Shown piece by piece: positions 52,251 to 62,278 of a DNA stretch of 64,000 nucleotides. The stretch is from contig NZ_CP125296.1 of NCBI RefSeq assembly GCF_030412785.1, positions 992,001-1,056,000 of the forward strand, given 5' to 3'. Below the pieces are notes generated by a model that saw only the letters and a list, made by a program, of their open reading frames with translations, had not been told where the DNA came from and made no database searches. The stretch is from Paraburkholderia sabiae. Its GTDB lineage: Bacteria > Pseudomonadota > Gammaproteobacteria > Burkholderiales > Burkholderiaceae. The number at the start of each line of letters is the position of its first letter. The first letter of the stretch is position 1. A program made the position numbers and the translations under genes.

Positions 52251-52274
52251 CATCGGGCAAAAGGATGACAACGC
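52251..52274 (-). promoter_or_regulatory. Shared 24-bp element C, copy 2 (SDR promoter)
   Basis: On the minus strand: GCGTTGTCATCCTT followed by TTGCCCGATG. A possible -10 (TAGACT, 52224-52229) begins 22 bases after it, matching copy 1. The element lies between the SDR and the LuxR-type regulator gene. Confidence 0.7.
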
Positions 52275-52283
52275 AGCGTGGAT

Positions 52284-52301
52284 TTGCCGATTCAGGCTCA
52301 C
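52284..52301 (+). promoter_or_regulatory. Operator motif B, possible copy 1 (LuxR gene promoter)
   Basis: TTGCCGATTCAGGCTCAC matches the copy at 59431 at 15 of 18 positions, and a possible -10 (TACCAT, 52322-52327) begins 21 bases beyond it. Less certain than the other three copies because the middle three bases differ. Confidence 0.45.
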
Positions 52302-52367
52302 GGCGTCGCGATGCGCGTGAGTACCATCGGTCGGGTCGAGCCTCGACCGGCTCATGAAGGAGACGTC

Positions 52368-53105
52368 ATGCTCTGCGAACCCTGTGTTCGGACACACGGC
52401 GACATGCGGCACACCACGCGCGACGACCCTGCGCTCGAGGCCGCCGTCGCCACGCTCGCCAGATTCGTGCGACCCGGCGCGACCGTGTTCTATCGGATCG
52501 GCAGCGACTGTCAGCCGTCAGGGTTCGAACTGTTCGGGCTCGCCGAAGTGATGCATCGCACGTACCTGCAGCGCTATTGCCTGCTCGATCCGCTGCATCC
52601 TTCGCGCTATGTCCAGCAATGCGGCAGCGTGCTGACGCTCGCGGGCGAACTGCCCGAGACGCTGCGCAGCCAGTCCGTCTACTGGCAGCGGTTTTTGCGG
52701 CCTCATCGGGTGATCGACGTGATGGAAGTGCTGTTACGCGATGACGGGCGTATCGCGGGCGCGTTTTCTCTGATGCGCTTCGCGCCCGATGCGCCGTTTT
52801 CGCAGCAGGAGATCGAAAGCGCGAACGCGCTCGCGCCGCTGCTCGAAGTCGCGCTGACTGCAAGCCTGCGTCGCGAGCCGGCGTTGAGCCTTCGGGAGCG
52901 TGCGGCGAATGCGCCTGGGCGTGCCGCGCGTCTGACGCATCGCGAGGAACAGATCGCGAGACTCGTGCGCAACGGGCTCTCGAACAAGGCGATTGCGCGT
53001 GATCTTGCGCTTGCGCAGCCGACCGTCAAGACGCATCTGCTGCGCATGTTCCGCAAGCTCGGCGTGTCGAGCCGCACCGAGCTGATCGGCGCGCTGTTTC
53101 ATTGA
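52368..53105 (+). CDS. LuxR-type transcriptional regulator
   Basis: A 245-residue protein. ATG at 52368 is chosen for AAGGAG 5 bases upstream; longer in-frame starts run through the promoter elements. The C-terminal helix-turn-helix is 'LTHREEQIARLVRNGLSNKAIARDLALAQPTVKTHLLRMF' in two parts. The N-terminal 150 residues do not look like an acyl-homoserine-lactone domain or a receiver; the fold may be GAF-like. It probably controls the neighbouring SDR and moaF units through element C (inference). Confidence 0.8.
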   Translation: MLCEPCVRTHGDMRHTTRDDPALEAAVATLARFVRPGATVFYRIGSDCQPSGFELFGLAEVMHRTYLQRYCLLDPLHPSRYVQQCGSVLTLAGELPETLRSQSVYWQRFLRPHRVIDVMEVLLRDDGRIAGAFSLMRFAPDAPFSQQEIESANALAPLLEVALTASLRREPALSLRERAANAPGRAARLTHREEQIARLVRNGLSNKAIARDLALAQPTVKTHLLRMFRKLGVSSRTELIGALFH

Positions 53106-53120
53106 GTAGAGACGGCTGCG

Positions 53121-53570
53121 ATGACCGATATCGTTCTCGCCGCGCAACCGTCCGCCGAATCGCCGGCCGACAGCGGTCTGCTGCTGTATGCGGTCGCGGC
53201 CGTTCCCGTCGAGCCGGCGGGCGCACCTGGCTGGTTCCGTCGCGTGCCGCAGCGGGGCGCCGCCGTGATCTCGCGCGAAGAAGATGTATCCGATGTACTG
53301 CTGCGTCTGCCGAACTGCTGGAACATCGCCGACGCCGCGCGTTGCCGCGGCCTGCACGACGACACAGACATTCTCACGGGCGACCCGCGCTTCAACCGCG
53401 GTTTCGACGAGACTGCCTTCGCCATCGTCGCGCACGACGACGGCACGCGCTACGTGATGCTGATGCAGGTGAACGCCGCCGAGGCCGTGCTGATGCCCGA
53501 GCGCATCTTTCGCAAGCGCGCCTGTTTCGAGCGCTGCGTGTGGCCTGACGGCGCGGTGTCCTGTCCCTGA
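53121..53570 (+). CDS. Small protein of unknown function, paralogue of 43733-44101
   Basis: A 149-residue soluble protein that starts 15 bases after the LuxR-type gene. After a variable N-terminus it has 'LLLYAVAAVPVEPAGAPGWF', 'SDVLLRLPNCWN', 'GLHDDTDIL', 'FAIVAHDDGTRYVMLMQVNA' and 'EAVLMPERIF', each with a counterpart in the protein at 43733. A C-terminal Cys pair ('ACFERCVW') is present only here. No known family, signal or membrane segment. Each paralogue is next to a regulator gene. Confidence 0.7.
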   Translation: MTDIVLAAQPSAESPADSGLLLYAVAAVPVEPAGAPGWFRRVPQRGAAVISREEDVSDVLLRLPNCWNIADAARCRGLHDDTDILTGDPRFNRGFDETAFAIVAHDDGTRYVMLMQVNAAEAVLMPERIFRKRACFERCVWPDGAVSCP

Positions 53571-53616
53571 ACGTGCGTCGTCGCGCATTGATGTTTACCC
53601 GCAAGCCGTCGTCGAA

Positions 53617-53634
53617 CTGCCAATTTGCGCTAAC
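53617..53634 (+). promoter_or_regulatory. Operator motif B, copy 2 (aldehyde dehydrogenase promoter)
   Basis: CTGCCAATTTGCGCTAAC with a -10 candidate TACAGT (53654-53659) 20 bases beyond its end and 101 bases before the dehydrogenase start. It shares TGCCRATTTGYGCT with the copies at 56432 and 59431. Confidence 0.75.
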
Positions 53635-53734
53635 GCCCGGCAAAAGGCGTCCCTACAGTCGATCCGACATGGCTGCGCGGCGAGCCCATTCGTCACGCAA
53701 CGCCCGACCTCAATGCCCACTGCGAGACATATTC

Positions 53735-55234
<1,500 letters not shown>

Positions 55235-55381
55235 ACCGGACGGCCGCTCGTCGGGCGGAATTTTGACGGGCCGGGCCTGATCCCTCGTGCTGGATTAAGA
55301 TAGCCGGATCATGCAGCACGCAGTTGCACGGACTCAGTGCCCGCCGCGCACGCGGCGGCGCTGACCGACAGGAGAGGGGAG

Positions 55382-56320
55382 ATGGATTTCAGGGTCAGCG
55401 CGCTCGCCGACGTGCATGATCATTCGCTTGCGCTCAACGGCTGGGAGCAGGTCTACCGGCAGATGACGCCGGGACGCTTCGAGAGCAAGCTCGTTCAGGC
55501 GACATCGGCGGAGTTCTATTTCTTCCGCGAGTCGACCAACCGCCGCGTCGTGCAGGCGGGCGTGTCGCCCGCCGGTTTCGCGTCGATCGCGGTGCCGCTT
55601 TACGCGCCGCTGCTCGGCACCTTCCAGGGCCGCAAGGTCGACGGCTATGCGCTGATGATGCTCGGCTCCGGCGAGGAATTCCGCTTCTACACGCCCGAAG
55701 CGATGCACTACGTCGGCGTGAGCCTGCCTGTCGAAACAATGACGGAACTCGTCGCCGTGACCGTCAGCGAAGAAGCGGCGCGTCTGCTGAAGCACAACGT
55801 GTTGCCGTTTCCCGCCGAAGCAGCGGCTGCCCTCCAGAGTCGCCTCGTACCGTTCCTCGATGCCGCCGAGCGCGACGCCGAAACATTCGCGCATCCCGCC
55901 TCCATCAAGCGCTTCCAGGACGAAGTGCTGAGCGTGCTGTTCGGCCTGCTGGAAGGCGCAACGAACTCGCACCGCGACCTCACTCACACCACGTACAGCG
56001 ATATCGTGCGGCGCTGCGAACGCATCGCGCAGGAGAACACGCTGGAGCCCGTCACCGTACTCGATCTTTGCCAGGAGTTGCGGTGCAGCCGGCGCACGTT
56101 GCAAACCAGCTTCCAGCGCGTGACGAACATGACGCCCGTCGAGTATCTGCGCTCGCTGCGTTTGAACGCCGTGCACAGGCTATTGCGCTCGACGAACGCC
56201 GAAGAACTGCTGATCGGTGATGCCGCCGCGCGCCTCGGCTTCACGCATCTCAGCTACTTCGCCCGCGAATATCGCGACCTGTTCGGCGAACTGCCTTCGC
56301 AGACCTTGCGCAAGAGCTGA
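55382..56320 (+). CDS. AraC-family regulator (EutR/FeaR-like), paralogue 3
   Basis: A 312-residue regulator. ATG at 55382 follows GGAGAGGGGAG. The N-terminal 'ADVHDHSLALNGWEQVYRQMTPGRFESKL' region matches paralogues at 23594 and 42739; the C-terminus has 'QELRCSRRTLQTSFQRVTNMTPVEYLRSL' (split motif) and 'AAARLGFTHLSYFAREYRDLFGELPS'. It is placed centrally among three promoters that carry motif B (53617, 56432, 59431), so it is the likely activator of the dehydrogenase, permease and oxidase genes. Confidence 0.87.
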   Translation: MDFRVSALADVHDHSLALNGWEQVYRQMTPGRFESKLVQATSAEFYFFRESTNRRVVQAGVSPAGFASIAVPLYAPLLGTFQGRKVDGYALMMLGSGEEFRFYTPEAMHYVGVSLPVETMTELVAVTVSEEAARLLKHNVLPFPAEAAAALQSRLVPFLDAAERDAETFAHPASIKRFQDEVLSVLFGLLEGATNSHRDLTHTTYSDIVRRCERIAQENTLEPVTVLDLCQELRCSRRTLQTSFQRVTNMTPVEYLRSLRLNAVHRLLRSTNAEELLIGDAAARLGFTHLSYFAREYRDLFGELPSQTLRKS

Positions 56321-56431
56321 CGTTCGCCTTTCGTCTATCGATCGCTAATCGCCTTCTGATCGCGTTAACCCGTACGCTGTACAAGTGCGCGTCTCGGCAA
56401 ATACCCTGGTTGAGTCCATTCAGCACGCGGG

Positions 56432-56449
56432 TTGCCAATTTGTGCTGCC
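56432..56449 (+). promoter_or_regulatory. Operator motif B, copy 3 (amine permease promoter)
   Basis: TTGCCAATTTGTGCTGCC. A -10 candidate TACATT (56470-56475) begins 21 bases beyond it. Here the site reads as a direct repeat TGCCA-N8-TGCC, the layout expected for the two helix-turn-helix units of an AraC protein. Confidence 0.78.
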
Positions 56450-56569
56450 GGTCTTCTATTTTGGTTTCCTACATTGCACTCGACGGCGGCGCGTTGGCGT
56501 GCAGTGTGCAAGGTCCGATGCGACGCCCCGATTGAAGCACAAGGCTATCCTCGAATGGAGCGAGACCTC

Positions 56570-58018
56570 ATGAATGTCGCTGCAGAACCAACGCCCTCGA
56601 CCGAGCTCCGCAAAGGCGCGCTCGGGCTGGGGTTCATCGTCTTCTTCGTCATTTCGGCAGCGGGCCCGCTGGTCGCAATTGCGGGCGGCTTTCCGATCGG
56701 CATCATGCTCGGCAACGGCGCGGGCACGCCTGCGCTGCTGATCGCCACCGTCGTGATCCTGCTGCTGTTCGCAGCGGGCTACACGGCGATGGCGCGCCAC
56801 ATCACGAATGCGGGCGGTTTCTACGCGTTCACTGCGCGCGGCCTCGGCGGCACGGCGGGCGGCGCGGCCGCGTTGCTCGCGCTGCTCGGCTACAACACGA
56901 TGCAGATTGGCCTGTACGGGATGTTCGGCGCGGTGTCGTCGGGCTTTCTCGCGACGCACTTCGGTGTGAACGCGCCGTGGTGGGTCTGCTCGCTGGTCGC
57001 GATGGCAAGCGTTGCCGTGCTCGGATACCGGCAAATCGATCTGTCCGCCAAGGTGCTGTCGCTGCTCGTGCTGGGCGAATACGTGGTGGTGCTGATTCTC
57101 GATCTGGCAATTCTGCGCAGCGGCGGCGCGCACGGCATCGACGCCGCCTCGTTCACGCCGCGCGTATTCCTGAGCGGCACGCCGGCGATCGGCTTCCTGT
57201 TCTGCTTCGCGAGCTTCATCGGCTTCGAGGCGACGACGATCTACAGCGAGGAAGCCAAGGACCCGCAGCGCACCGTGCCGCTCGCCACGTATATCTCGGT
57301 CCTGCTGATCGGCGGGTTCTATGCGTTCTCCGTGTGGTGCATGGTGATCGGCGCGGGTGCGGGCGACATCGTCAAGACACTGACGGCGCTGTCCGATCCG
57401 ACCACGTTTCTCTACACGCTGTCCGATCACTACGCGAACCGCACGCTGACTGCCGCGATGAGCGTGCTGTTCATCACGAGCGTCTATGCGGGACTGCTGG
57501 CGTTTCACAACTCGGCGTCGCGCTACTTCTACGCGAGCGGTCGCGAAGGCTTGCTGCCGAAGTCGATGGGACGCACGCATCCGTTGCATAGCAGCCCGCA
57601 CATCGGTTCCCTGTGGCAATCGGGCATAGCGGCCGCGGTCGTGATCGTCTTCATTGTGATGCGCGCGGACCCCGTGCTCACGCTGTTCTCCTGGCTCACT
57701 AACGTCGCGACGCTGTGCATCATCGCGTTGATGACGCTGTCGTCGGCGGCCGTGTTCGCGTTCTTCAGGCGCATCGGCACGCGTCACGAAAGTGCGTTGC
57801 GTGTGGCGGTGTTTCCGGTGGTGTCGGGCGTGGCGCTCGCGGCTGTGCTGGTGCTCGCGATCGCGAATTTTCCGCTGCTGACAGGGGCGGGCGCGGGGCT
57901 GTCGTATGCGCTGACGGCGCTTCTGCCCATCTTCGCGATCGCCGGTGTCGTGACGGCGCGGCGTCTGCGGCGGCGCGACCGCACGGCTTACGAGCGACTC
58001 GGCAGTTCGCGGCTCTGA
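56570..58018 (+). CDS. APC-superfamily amine/amino acid permease
   Basis: A 482-residue inner-membrane carrier with about twelve helices; ATG at 56570 has GGAG 9 bases upstream. 'VFFVISAAGPLVAIAGGFPIGI' in helix 1, 'ITNAGGFYAFTARGLGG', and 'FASFIGFEATTIYSEEAKDP' in the helix 6-7 loop are characteristic of the APC superfamily. Context (amine oxidase, aldehyde dehydrogenase, cupin) suggests it imports a primary amine. Controlled by motif B. Confidence 0.87.
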   Translation: MNVAAEPTPSTELRKGALGLGFIVFFVISAAGPLVAIAGGFPIGIMLGNGAGTPALLIATVVILLLFAAGYTAMARHITNAGGFYAFTARGLGGTAGGAAALLALLGYNTMQIGLYGMFGAVSSGFLATHFGVNAPWWVCSLVAMASVAVLGYRQIDLSAKVLSLLVLGEYVVVLILDLAILRSGGAHGIDAASFTPRVFLSGTPAIGFLFCFASFIGFEATTIYSEEAKDPQRTVPLATYISVLLIGGFYAFSVWCMVIGAGAGDIVKTLTALSDPTTFLYTLSDHYANRTLTAAMSVLFITSVYAGLLAFHNSASRYFYASGREGLLPKSMGRTHPLHSSPHIGSLWQSGIAAAVVIVFIVMRADPVLTLFSWLTNVATLCIIALMTLSSAAVFAFFRRIGTRHESALRVAVFPVVSGVALAAVLVLAIANFPLLTGAGAGLSYALTALLPIFAIAGVVTARRLRRRDRTAYERLGSSRL

Positions 58019-58180
58019 ACATGCGTCAAAACGCGACGGCTGCGCGATAGCGGGCAGCGACACGCGCGGCATCGGCTTCTAACGCATCTCCTTCTTTTTT
58101 CTATTTCGACACGCCGGATGACGATTCATCGCGGTAAGGGTGGCGTTCGTCCTGGCGTTCGACTTCACATCGGCCTGACT

Positions 58181-59395
58181 ATGAAAAAGCAACTACTTCT
58201 GTCGACGTTGTTGTCCACCAGCGTGCTCGGCGCAGGCATGCAGAACGCGCACGCGCAAAGCAGCGTGACGCTGTACGGCACGGTCGATGCCGGCGTCATC
58301 TATTCGACCAACCAGCAGGTGACGGCCGCCGACGGCTCGGTGCACGGCGGCCATGCCGTGCAACTGGGCGGCGGCAATCTGGTGCCGTCGCGTTGGGGCT
58401 TCATGGGCACGGAAGACCTCGGCGGCGGACTCAAGACCACGTTCGCGCTCGAAAACCAGTTTCTGACGGGCACGGGTGCAATGCTGCAAAGCGGCTCGCT
58501 GTTCAACCGGCAAGCGTGGGTCGGCTTGCGCGACGACCGTTTCGGCACGCTTAGTTTTGGTCGCCAATACGACTCGTATTCGGATTTTCTCGGCGTCTAT
58601 GCGTCGAGCAATGCATGGGCGACGCTGTACGGCTCGCATTTCGGCGACGTCGATAACCTCAACGAAGCCTTCAACATGAACAACGCGGTGAAGTTCACGA
58701 GCGCCGACTTCGCGGGCTTCACGTTCGGCGGCACATTCAGCTTCGGCGGACAGGCGGGCGATTTTTCGGCGAAGCGCGGCTATGCGCTAGCGGCTGCCTA
58801 CAACAACGGACCGATCTCGTTGAGCGCCGGCTACATGACGCTCGACAATCCGCTCGATGCCGCATTGGGCGGCAGCAGCGGCTACATCGGCGACTTCTCG
58901 TGCGCCAACGCGGCGGCGAGCTATTGCCAGTTGCAGAACGCGGCGGCCATCAAGGCGTGGGGCGCGGGCGGCTCGGTGAATATCGGCCAGGCGACGGTCG
59001 CCGTGGTGTACACGCACACGCGGCTCGAAAACAGCGCGTATTTCGCCACGGCGGCGCAAGCAGGGCGCGACGTGTCGTTCGATATCGCGGAACTGAACAC
59101 GGTCTATACGCTGACGCCTGCATGGACGCTCGGCGCCGCCTACATCTTCAACAGCGCGAAGCCGAGCGGCGGCAGTTCGACGCGTTTTCATCAGCTGAAC
59201 CTCGGCGCTAACTACTCGCTGTCGAAGCGCACCGCGCTGTATGCCGTTGCGATTGCGCAGAAGGCGTCGGGCGCGGGGCTCGGCATCGATCCCTCGACGG
59301 GCGCCGCAGCCAATTACGCGCAGATTCCCAATCTCGTGAACAGCAATTCCGATCGTCAGCTCGCCATCATGGCGGGCATTCGGACGAACTTCTGA
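58181..59395 (+). CDS. Outer-membrane porin (Burkholderia OmpC-like)
   Basis: A 404-residue porin. ATG at 58181 gives the signal peptide 'KKQLLLSTLLSTSVLGAG' ending 'AHA'; the mature start is 'QSSVTLYGTVDAGVIYSTN'. 'SRWGFMGTEDLGGGLKTTFALE', 'VGLRDDRFGTLSFGRQYDS' and the C-terminal '-IMAGIRTNF' with terminal Phe fix the family. An unusual Cys pair occurs in a loop ('FSCANAAASYCQLQ'). It follows the amine permease by 162 bases and probably lets the same substrate across the outer membrane. Confidence 0.93.
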   Translation: MKKQLLLSTLLSTSVLGAGMQNAHAQSSVTLYGTVDAGVIYSTNQQVTAADGSVHGGHAVQLGGGNLVPSRWGFMGTEDLGGGLKTTFALENQFLTGTGAMLQSGSLFNRQAWVGLRDDRFGTLSFGRQYDSYSDFLGVYASSNAWATLYGSHFGDVDNLNEAFNMNNAVKFTSADFAGFTFGGTFSFGGQAGDFSAKRGYALAAAYNNGPISLSAGYMTLDNPLDAALGGSSGYIGDFSCANAAASYCQLQNAAAIKAWGAGGSVNIGQATVAVVYTHTRLENSAYFATAAQAGRDVSFDIAELNTVYTLTPAWTLGAAYIFNSAKPSGGSSTRFHQLNLGANYSLSKRTALYAVAIAQKASGAGLGIDPSTGAAANYAQIPNLVNSNSDRQLAIMAGIRTNF

Positions 59396-59430
59396 TTTCG
59401 AAAGCGACGTGACTGCAAGCGCAGGTTGTT

Positions 59431-59448
59431 TTGCCGATTTGTGCTCAC
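59431..59448 (+). promoter_or_regulatory. Operator motif B, copy 4 (amine oxidase promoter)
   Basis: TTGCCGATTTGTGCTCAC with a -10 candidate CAGAAT (59468-59473) 20 bases beyond it, 132 bases upstream of the oxidase start. Confidence 0.75.
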
Positions 59449-59579
59449 TGCCCGATATATGTCGCCGCAGAATGACTCATCGACAACCTCGGCGACACTG
59501 CGCCGGCAGAGCTTCAAGGCAGGGCTTTAACGCAGCGAAGTCCGTTTTCGGATTGTCGCGGCAAACCAGGGGCAAGAGC

Positions 59580-60881
59580 ATGCATGCGGATGAAACAGCG
59601 ACCTACTACACGGCCACCAAGAAGTACGAGTTGAGCTTTCCGTCTCTCGAAGACGACATTCAGGCCGAAGTGGTCATCATCGGCGGCGGCTTTTCGGGGA
59701 TTCACACGGCCCTCGAACTCGCTGAAAACGGCGTCACGGATGTCGTGGTTCTCGAAGCGCGTTATCTCGGCTACGGCGGCACGGGTCGCAACGGCGGACA
59801 GGTGATGGCAGGCATCGGTCACGATCTCGATGCGATCAAAAAGGATGTCGGCGAAGAGGGCCTGCAGGCGATCTTCGCGCTCAGCGACCTCGGCCCGCAG
59901 ATCATGCGCGAGCGGATCGCGAAGTACAACATCGACGCCGATTTTTGCAGCGGCTACGGCTACATGGCGTACAACGAGCGCCAGGCGAAGACGCTGCGCA
60001 GCTGGGAGAAGGACTTCAAGTCGCTGGGCTCGCCGTACGAGATCCGCTATGTCGAAGGGAAGGATGTGCAGCAGATCATCGGCACGGAGGTGTATCGTGC
60101 GGGGCTGCTGCATATGGGCGGCGGTCATGTGCACTCGCTGAATCTGCTGCTCGGCGAAGCGAAGGCCGTGTCGGAGATCTACGGCGTGCGCATCTTCGAA
60201 TACAGCCCCGCGCTGGATATCACGTATGGCGATCGCATTCGCGTGCGCACGGCCAAAGGCAGCGTCGTGGCGCGCCGCATCGTGTGGGCTTGCGACGGCT
60301 TCAACAACGGCATCGAACCCGAACTGCATCGCAGCACGATCAACGTGTATGCGTACAACTCGATGACGGAGCCGTTGAGCCCCGAACTGATCCGGCGAAT
60401 CAGCCCGATCCACGGCGCGTATAGCGACATCCGTCCCGTGATCAACTACTACCGTGTGACGAACGAGAACCGGTTGCTGTTCGGCTCGTCGACGTCGCTG
60501 GTCGAGCACATTCCGTCCGACCTCAAGGAGTGGAATCGACGGCTGATGGTGGAAGTGTTTCCGTATCTCGAGAACGTCAAGATCGATCTCGCGTGGGGTG
60601 GACCGATGGCCTCGACGCTCAACCTGTTTCCGCAGATCGGCACGCTGCCGGATCGTCCGAATGCGTTTTTCGTGCAGGGCTACTCGGGCTTCGGCGTCAC
60701 GCCGAGTCAGATCATCTGCAAGATTCTCGCGGAAGGGGTGCTCGGCGGATCGGAGCGTTACAGGCTCGTCAGTTCGATTCCGCGCGCGTCGATTTCCGGC
60801 AAGGACAAGTATCGCGCGCTGCTCGTGTCGCTCGGCAAGGTCATGCATCAGACGTCCGGTTACTGGCACGGACGTCGTTAA
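59580..60881 (+). CDS. FAD-dependent amine oxidase/dehydrogenase (DAO family, PuuB-like)
   Basis: A 433-residue flavoprotein. ATG at 59580 follows AGGGG. The FAD fold is 'VVIIGGGFSGIHTALELAENG' in the N-terminal part (about residues 31-50), with 'GYGGTGRNGGQVMAGIGHDL' as in gamma-glutamylputrescine oxidases (PuuB/PauB). The C-terminal 'VQGYSGFGVTPSQIICKILAEG' closes the FAD site. It should oxidise a primary or modified amine to an aldehyde and ammonia. A cupin gene follows 30 bases downstream; PuuB-like oxidases and such cupins are often paired. Confidence 0.85.
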   Translation: MHADETATYYTATKKYELSFPSLEDDIQAEVVIIGGGFSGIHTALELAENGVTDVVVLEARYLGYGGTGRNGGQVMAGIGHDLDAIKKDVGEEGLQAIFALSDLGPQIMRERIAKYNIDADFCSGYGYMAYNERQAKTLRSWEKDFKSLGSPYEIRYVEGKDVQQIIGTEVYRAGLLHMGGGHVHSLNLLLGEAKAVSEIYGVRIFEYSPALDITYGDRIRVRTAKGSVVARRIVWACDGFNNGIEPELHRSTINVYAYNSMTEPLSPELIRRISPIHGAYSDIRPVINYYRVTNENRLLFGSSTSLVEHIPSDLKEWNRRLMVEVFPYLENVKIDLAWGGPMASTLNLFPQIGTLPDRPNAFFVQGYSGFGVTPSQIICKILAEGVLGGSERYRLVSSIPRASISGKDKYRALLVSLGKVMHQTSGYWHGRR

Positions 60882-60911
60882 CACATCGTTTTTATTTTAT
60901 GGAGTAGCAAC

Positions 60912-61280
60912 ATGAGTCTTACTGCAATCAAACCTGGTATTGCAATATCCGAGCTGGATTCCTGGGGAAGCCTGTCGGGCATCGGCGGCGAGATCCTGGA
61001 AGGCGGCGATGTGCAGGCGTACGGCAAGCTCACGCACGGCGCGCCCACCGAGCCTGTTTCGGCCGCTTACTTCGGCACGTCGAAGGGCCGGTTCCGCCTC
61101 GTCTATCCGTTTGACGAGCAGGCGGTAATCGTCAGCGGCGAAGTGAAGATTACCGATGAGTCGACGGGCGATACGCGTCACTTCAAGGCCGGCGATTCGT
61201 GGTTCGTCAAGAAGGGCACGTCGACGGTGTGGGACGTGCTGAGCGATGGATTCGTGAAGCACTATCTGGCTGTGAGTTGA
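60912..61280 (+). CDS. EutQ-like cupin (DUF861)
   Basis: A 122-residue single-domain cupin. ATG at 60912 has GGAG 7 bases upstream. Two beta-barrel motifs are visible around 'FRLVYPFDEQAVIVSGEVKITDE' and 'HFKAGDSWFVKKGTSTVWDV'. The metal-binding His of classic cupins are mostly replaced, as in the EutQ/DUF861 group. Its role beside amine oxidases is not known; possible handling of the reactive aldehyde or imine is a guess. The GGGGC/GCCCC hairpin just after the stop (61287-61302) is a weak end signal. Confidence 0.82.
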   Translation: MSLTAIKPGIAISELDSWGSLSGIGGEILEGGDVQAYGKLTHGAPTEPVSAAYFGTSKGRFRLVYPFDEQAVIVSGEVKITDESTGDTRHFKAGDSWFVKKGTSTVWDVLSDGFVKHYLAVS

Positions 61281-61309
61281 GGCTTTGGGGCCAGCCTGCC
61301 CCGAATGGA

Positions 61310-62251
61310 TCAGGACGTGCAGGCCGGCCAGGGCAGCGCGCTCGCGCGCGTGCCCGCCTTGCGTCCAACGATCTCATAGATCGACGCCTCGTCGTGCTCG
61401 AATGCTTTCGCCCAGTCGCGCAAGTATCTGGACCAGGTCTGAAAGCTCCGCTCGTCCACAAGCTGCCGCAGCGCCGCCTCTTTCGCCCTGAAGTTGGCTT
61501 CCCACAAATGCATCGTCCGTACGCAATGCTGTCGCAGGTTCTCGATGCATGACACTTCGAGGCCGCCTTCGCGCATTGCCGTCAACGCGTAGCCGAGGTC
61601 GGGCAGTTCATCGTCGGGGAACACGTATCGGCTGGAAAATGCGGTGTCGTCGATCGTCGGTCCGCCGCCGCCTGGACCACTCGACATGATGCCGTGACTG
61701 ATCAGCACGCCATCCGTTTCGAGGCGCTCCTGCAAGGCAGCGATGTATTCGGCCAGATCGCTACGGCCTTCGTATTCGAACATGCCCAGACTCGTGACCC
61801 GATCGAACCGGCCTTCGACTTCCGGGTAGGCCTGCAGCCGTATCTCGACGCTATCCATCAGGCCAGCCGCTTTCACGCACTCGGTGGCCCAGTCGAACTG
61901 GTTTTTCGACAGCGTGATGCCAACGCAGCGCGCGCCGAATTTTTCGGCGGCGCGGATGACGAGTGCACCCCAACCGCAATCGATGTCGAGCAGCCGGTGG
62001 CCTGGCTGCAGACCGATTCTGCTCAGGACATGATCGATCTTTTTCAGTTGCGCGGTGGCGAGGTCTTCATCGCCGTTTTCAAACCGGGCGCACGAATAGA
62101 CCATTCGAGGGTCAAGCCACATCGCGTAGTAGTCGTTGGGAACGTCGAGCAGATGGCGCTCGCGTTCCGATGGCTGCGCTCGCTGTGCGGAAACGTTTAT
62201 GCGCGCACGAACCTCGTTGACCCATCGCGTGATCTTTCCGTTTTCGTACAT
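61310..62251 (-). CDS. Cyclopropane-fatty-acid synthase-like methyltransferase, short form
   Basis: A 313-residue SAM-dependent methyltransferase. 'DVPNDYYAMWLDPRMVYSCARF' (residues 36-57) and the SAM motif 'LLDIDCGWGAL' (87-97) match the catalytic domain of CFA synthases. The N-terminal lipid-binding domain of the usual 380-400-residue enzyme is absent, and motif I reads DIDCGWG rather than the common DIGCGWG. It may methylate a fatty acyl chain or another lipid-like substrate. GGAG lies 8 bases before the start, 27 bases after the ClC gene. Confidence 0.82.
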   Translation of the reverse strand: MYENGKITRWVNEVRARINVSAQRAQPSERERHLLDVPNDYYAMWLDPRMVYSCARFENGDEDLATAQLKKIDHVLSRIGLQPGHRLLDIDCGWGALVIRAAEKFGARCVGITLSKNQFDWATECVKAAGLMDSVEIRLQAYPEVEGRFDRVTSLGMFEYEGRSDLAEYIAALQERLETDGVLISHGIMSSGPGGGGPTIDDTAFSSRYVFPDDELPDLGYALTAMREGGLEVSCIENLRQHCVRTMHLWEANFRAKEAALRQLVDERSFQTWSRYLRDWAKAFEHDEASIYEIVGRKAGTRASALPWPACTS

Positions 62252-62278
62252 CTGTCTGTCTCCAGCGGGATAAATGCT

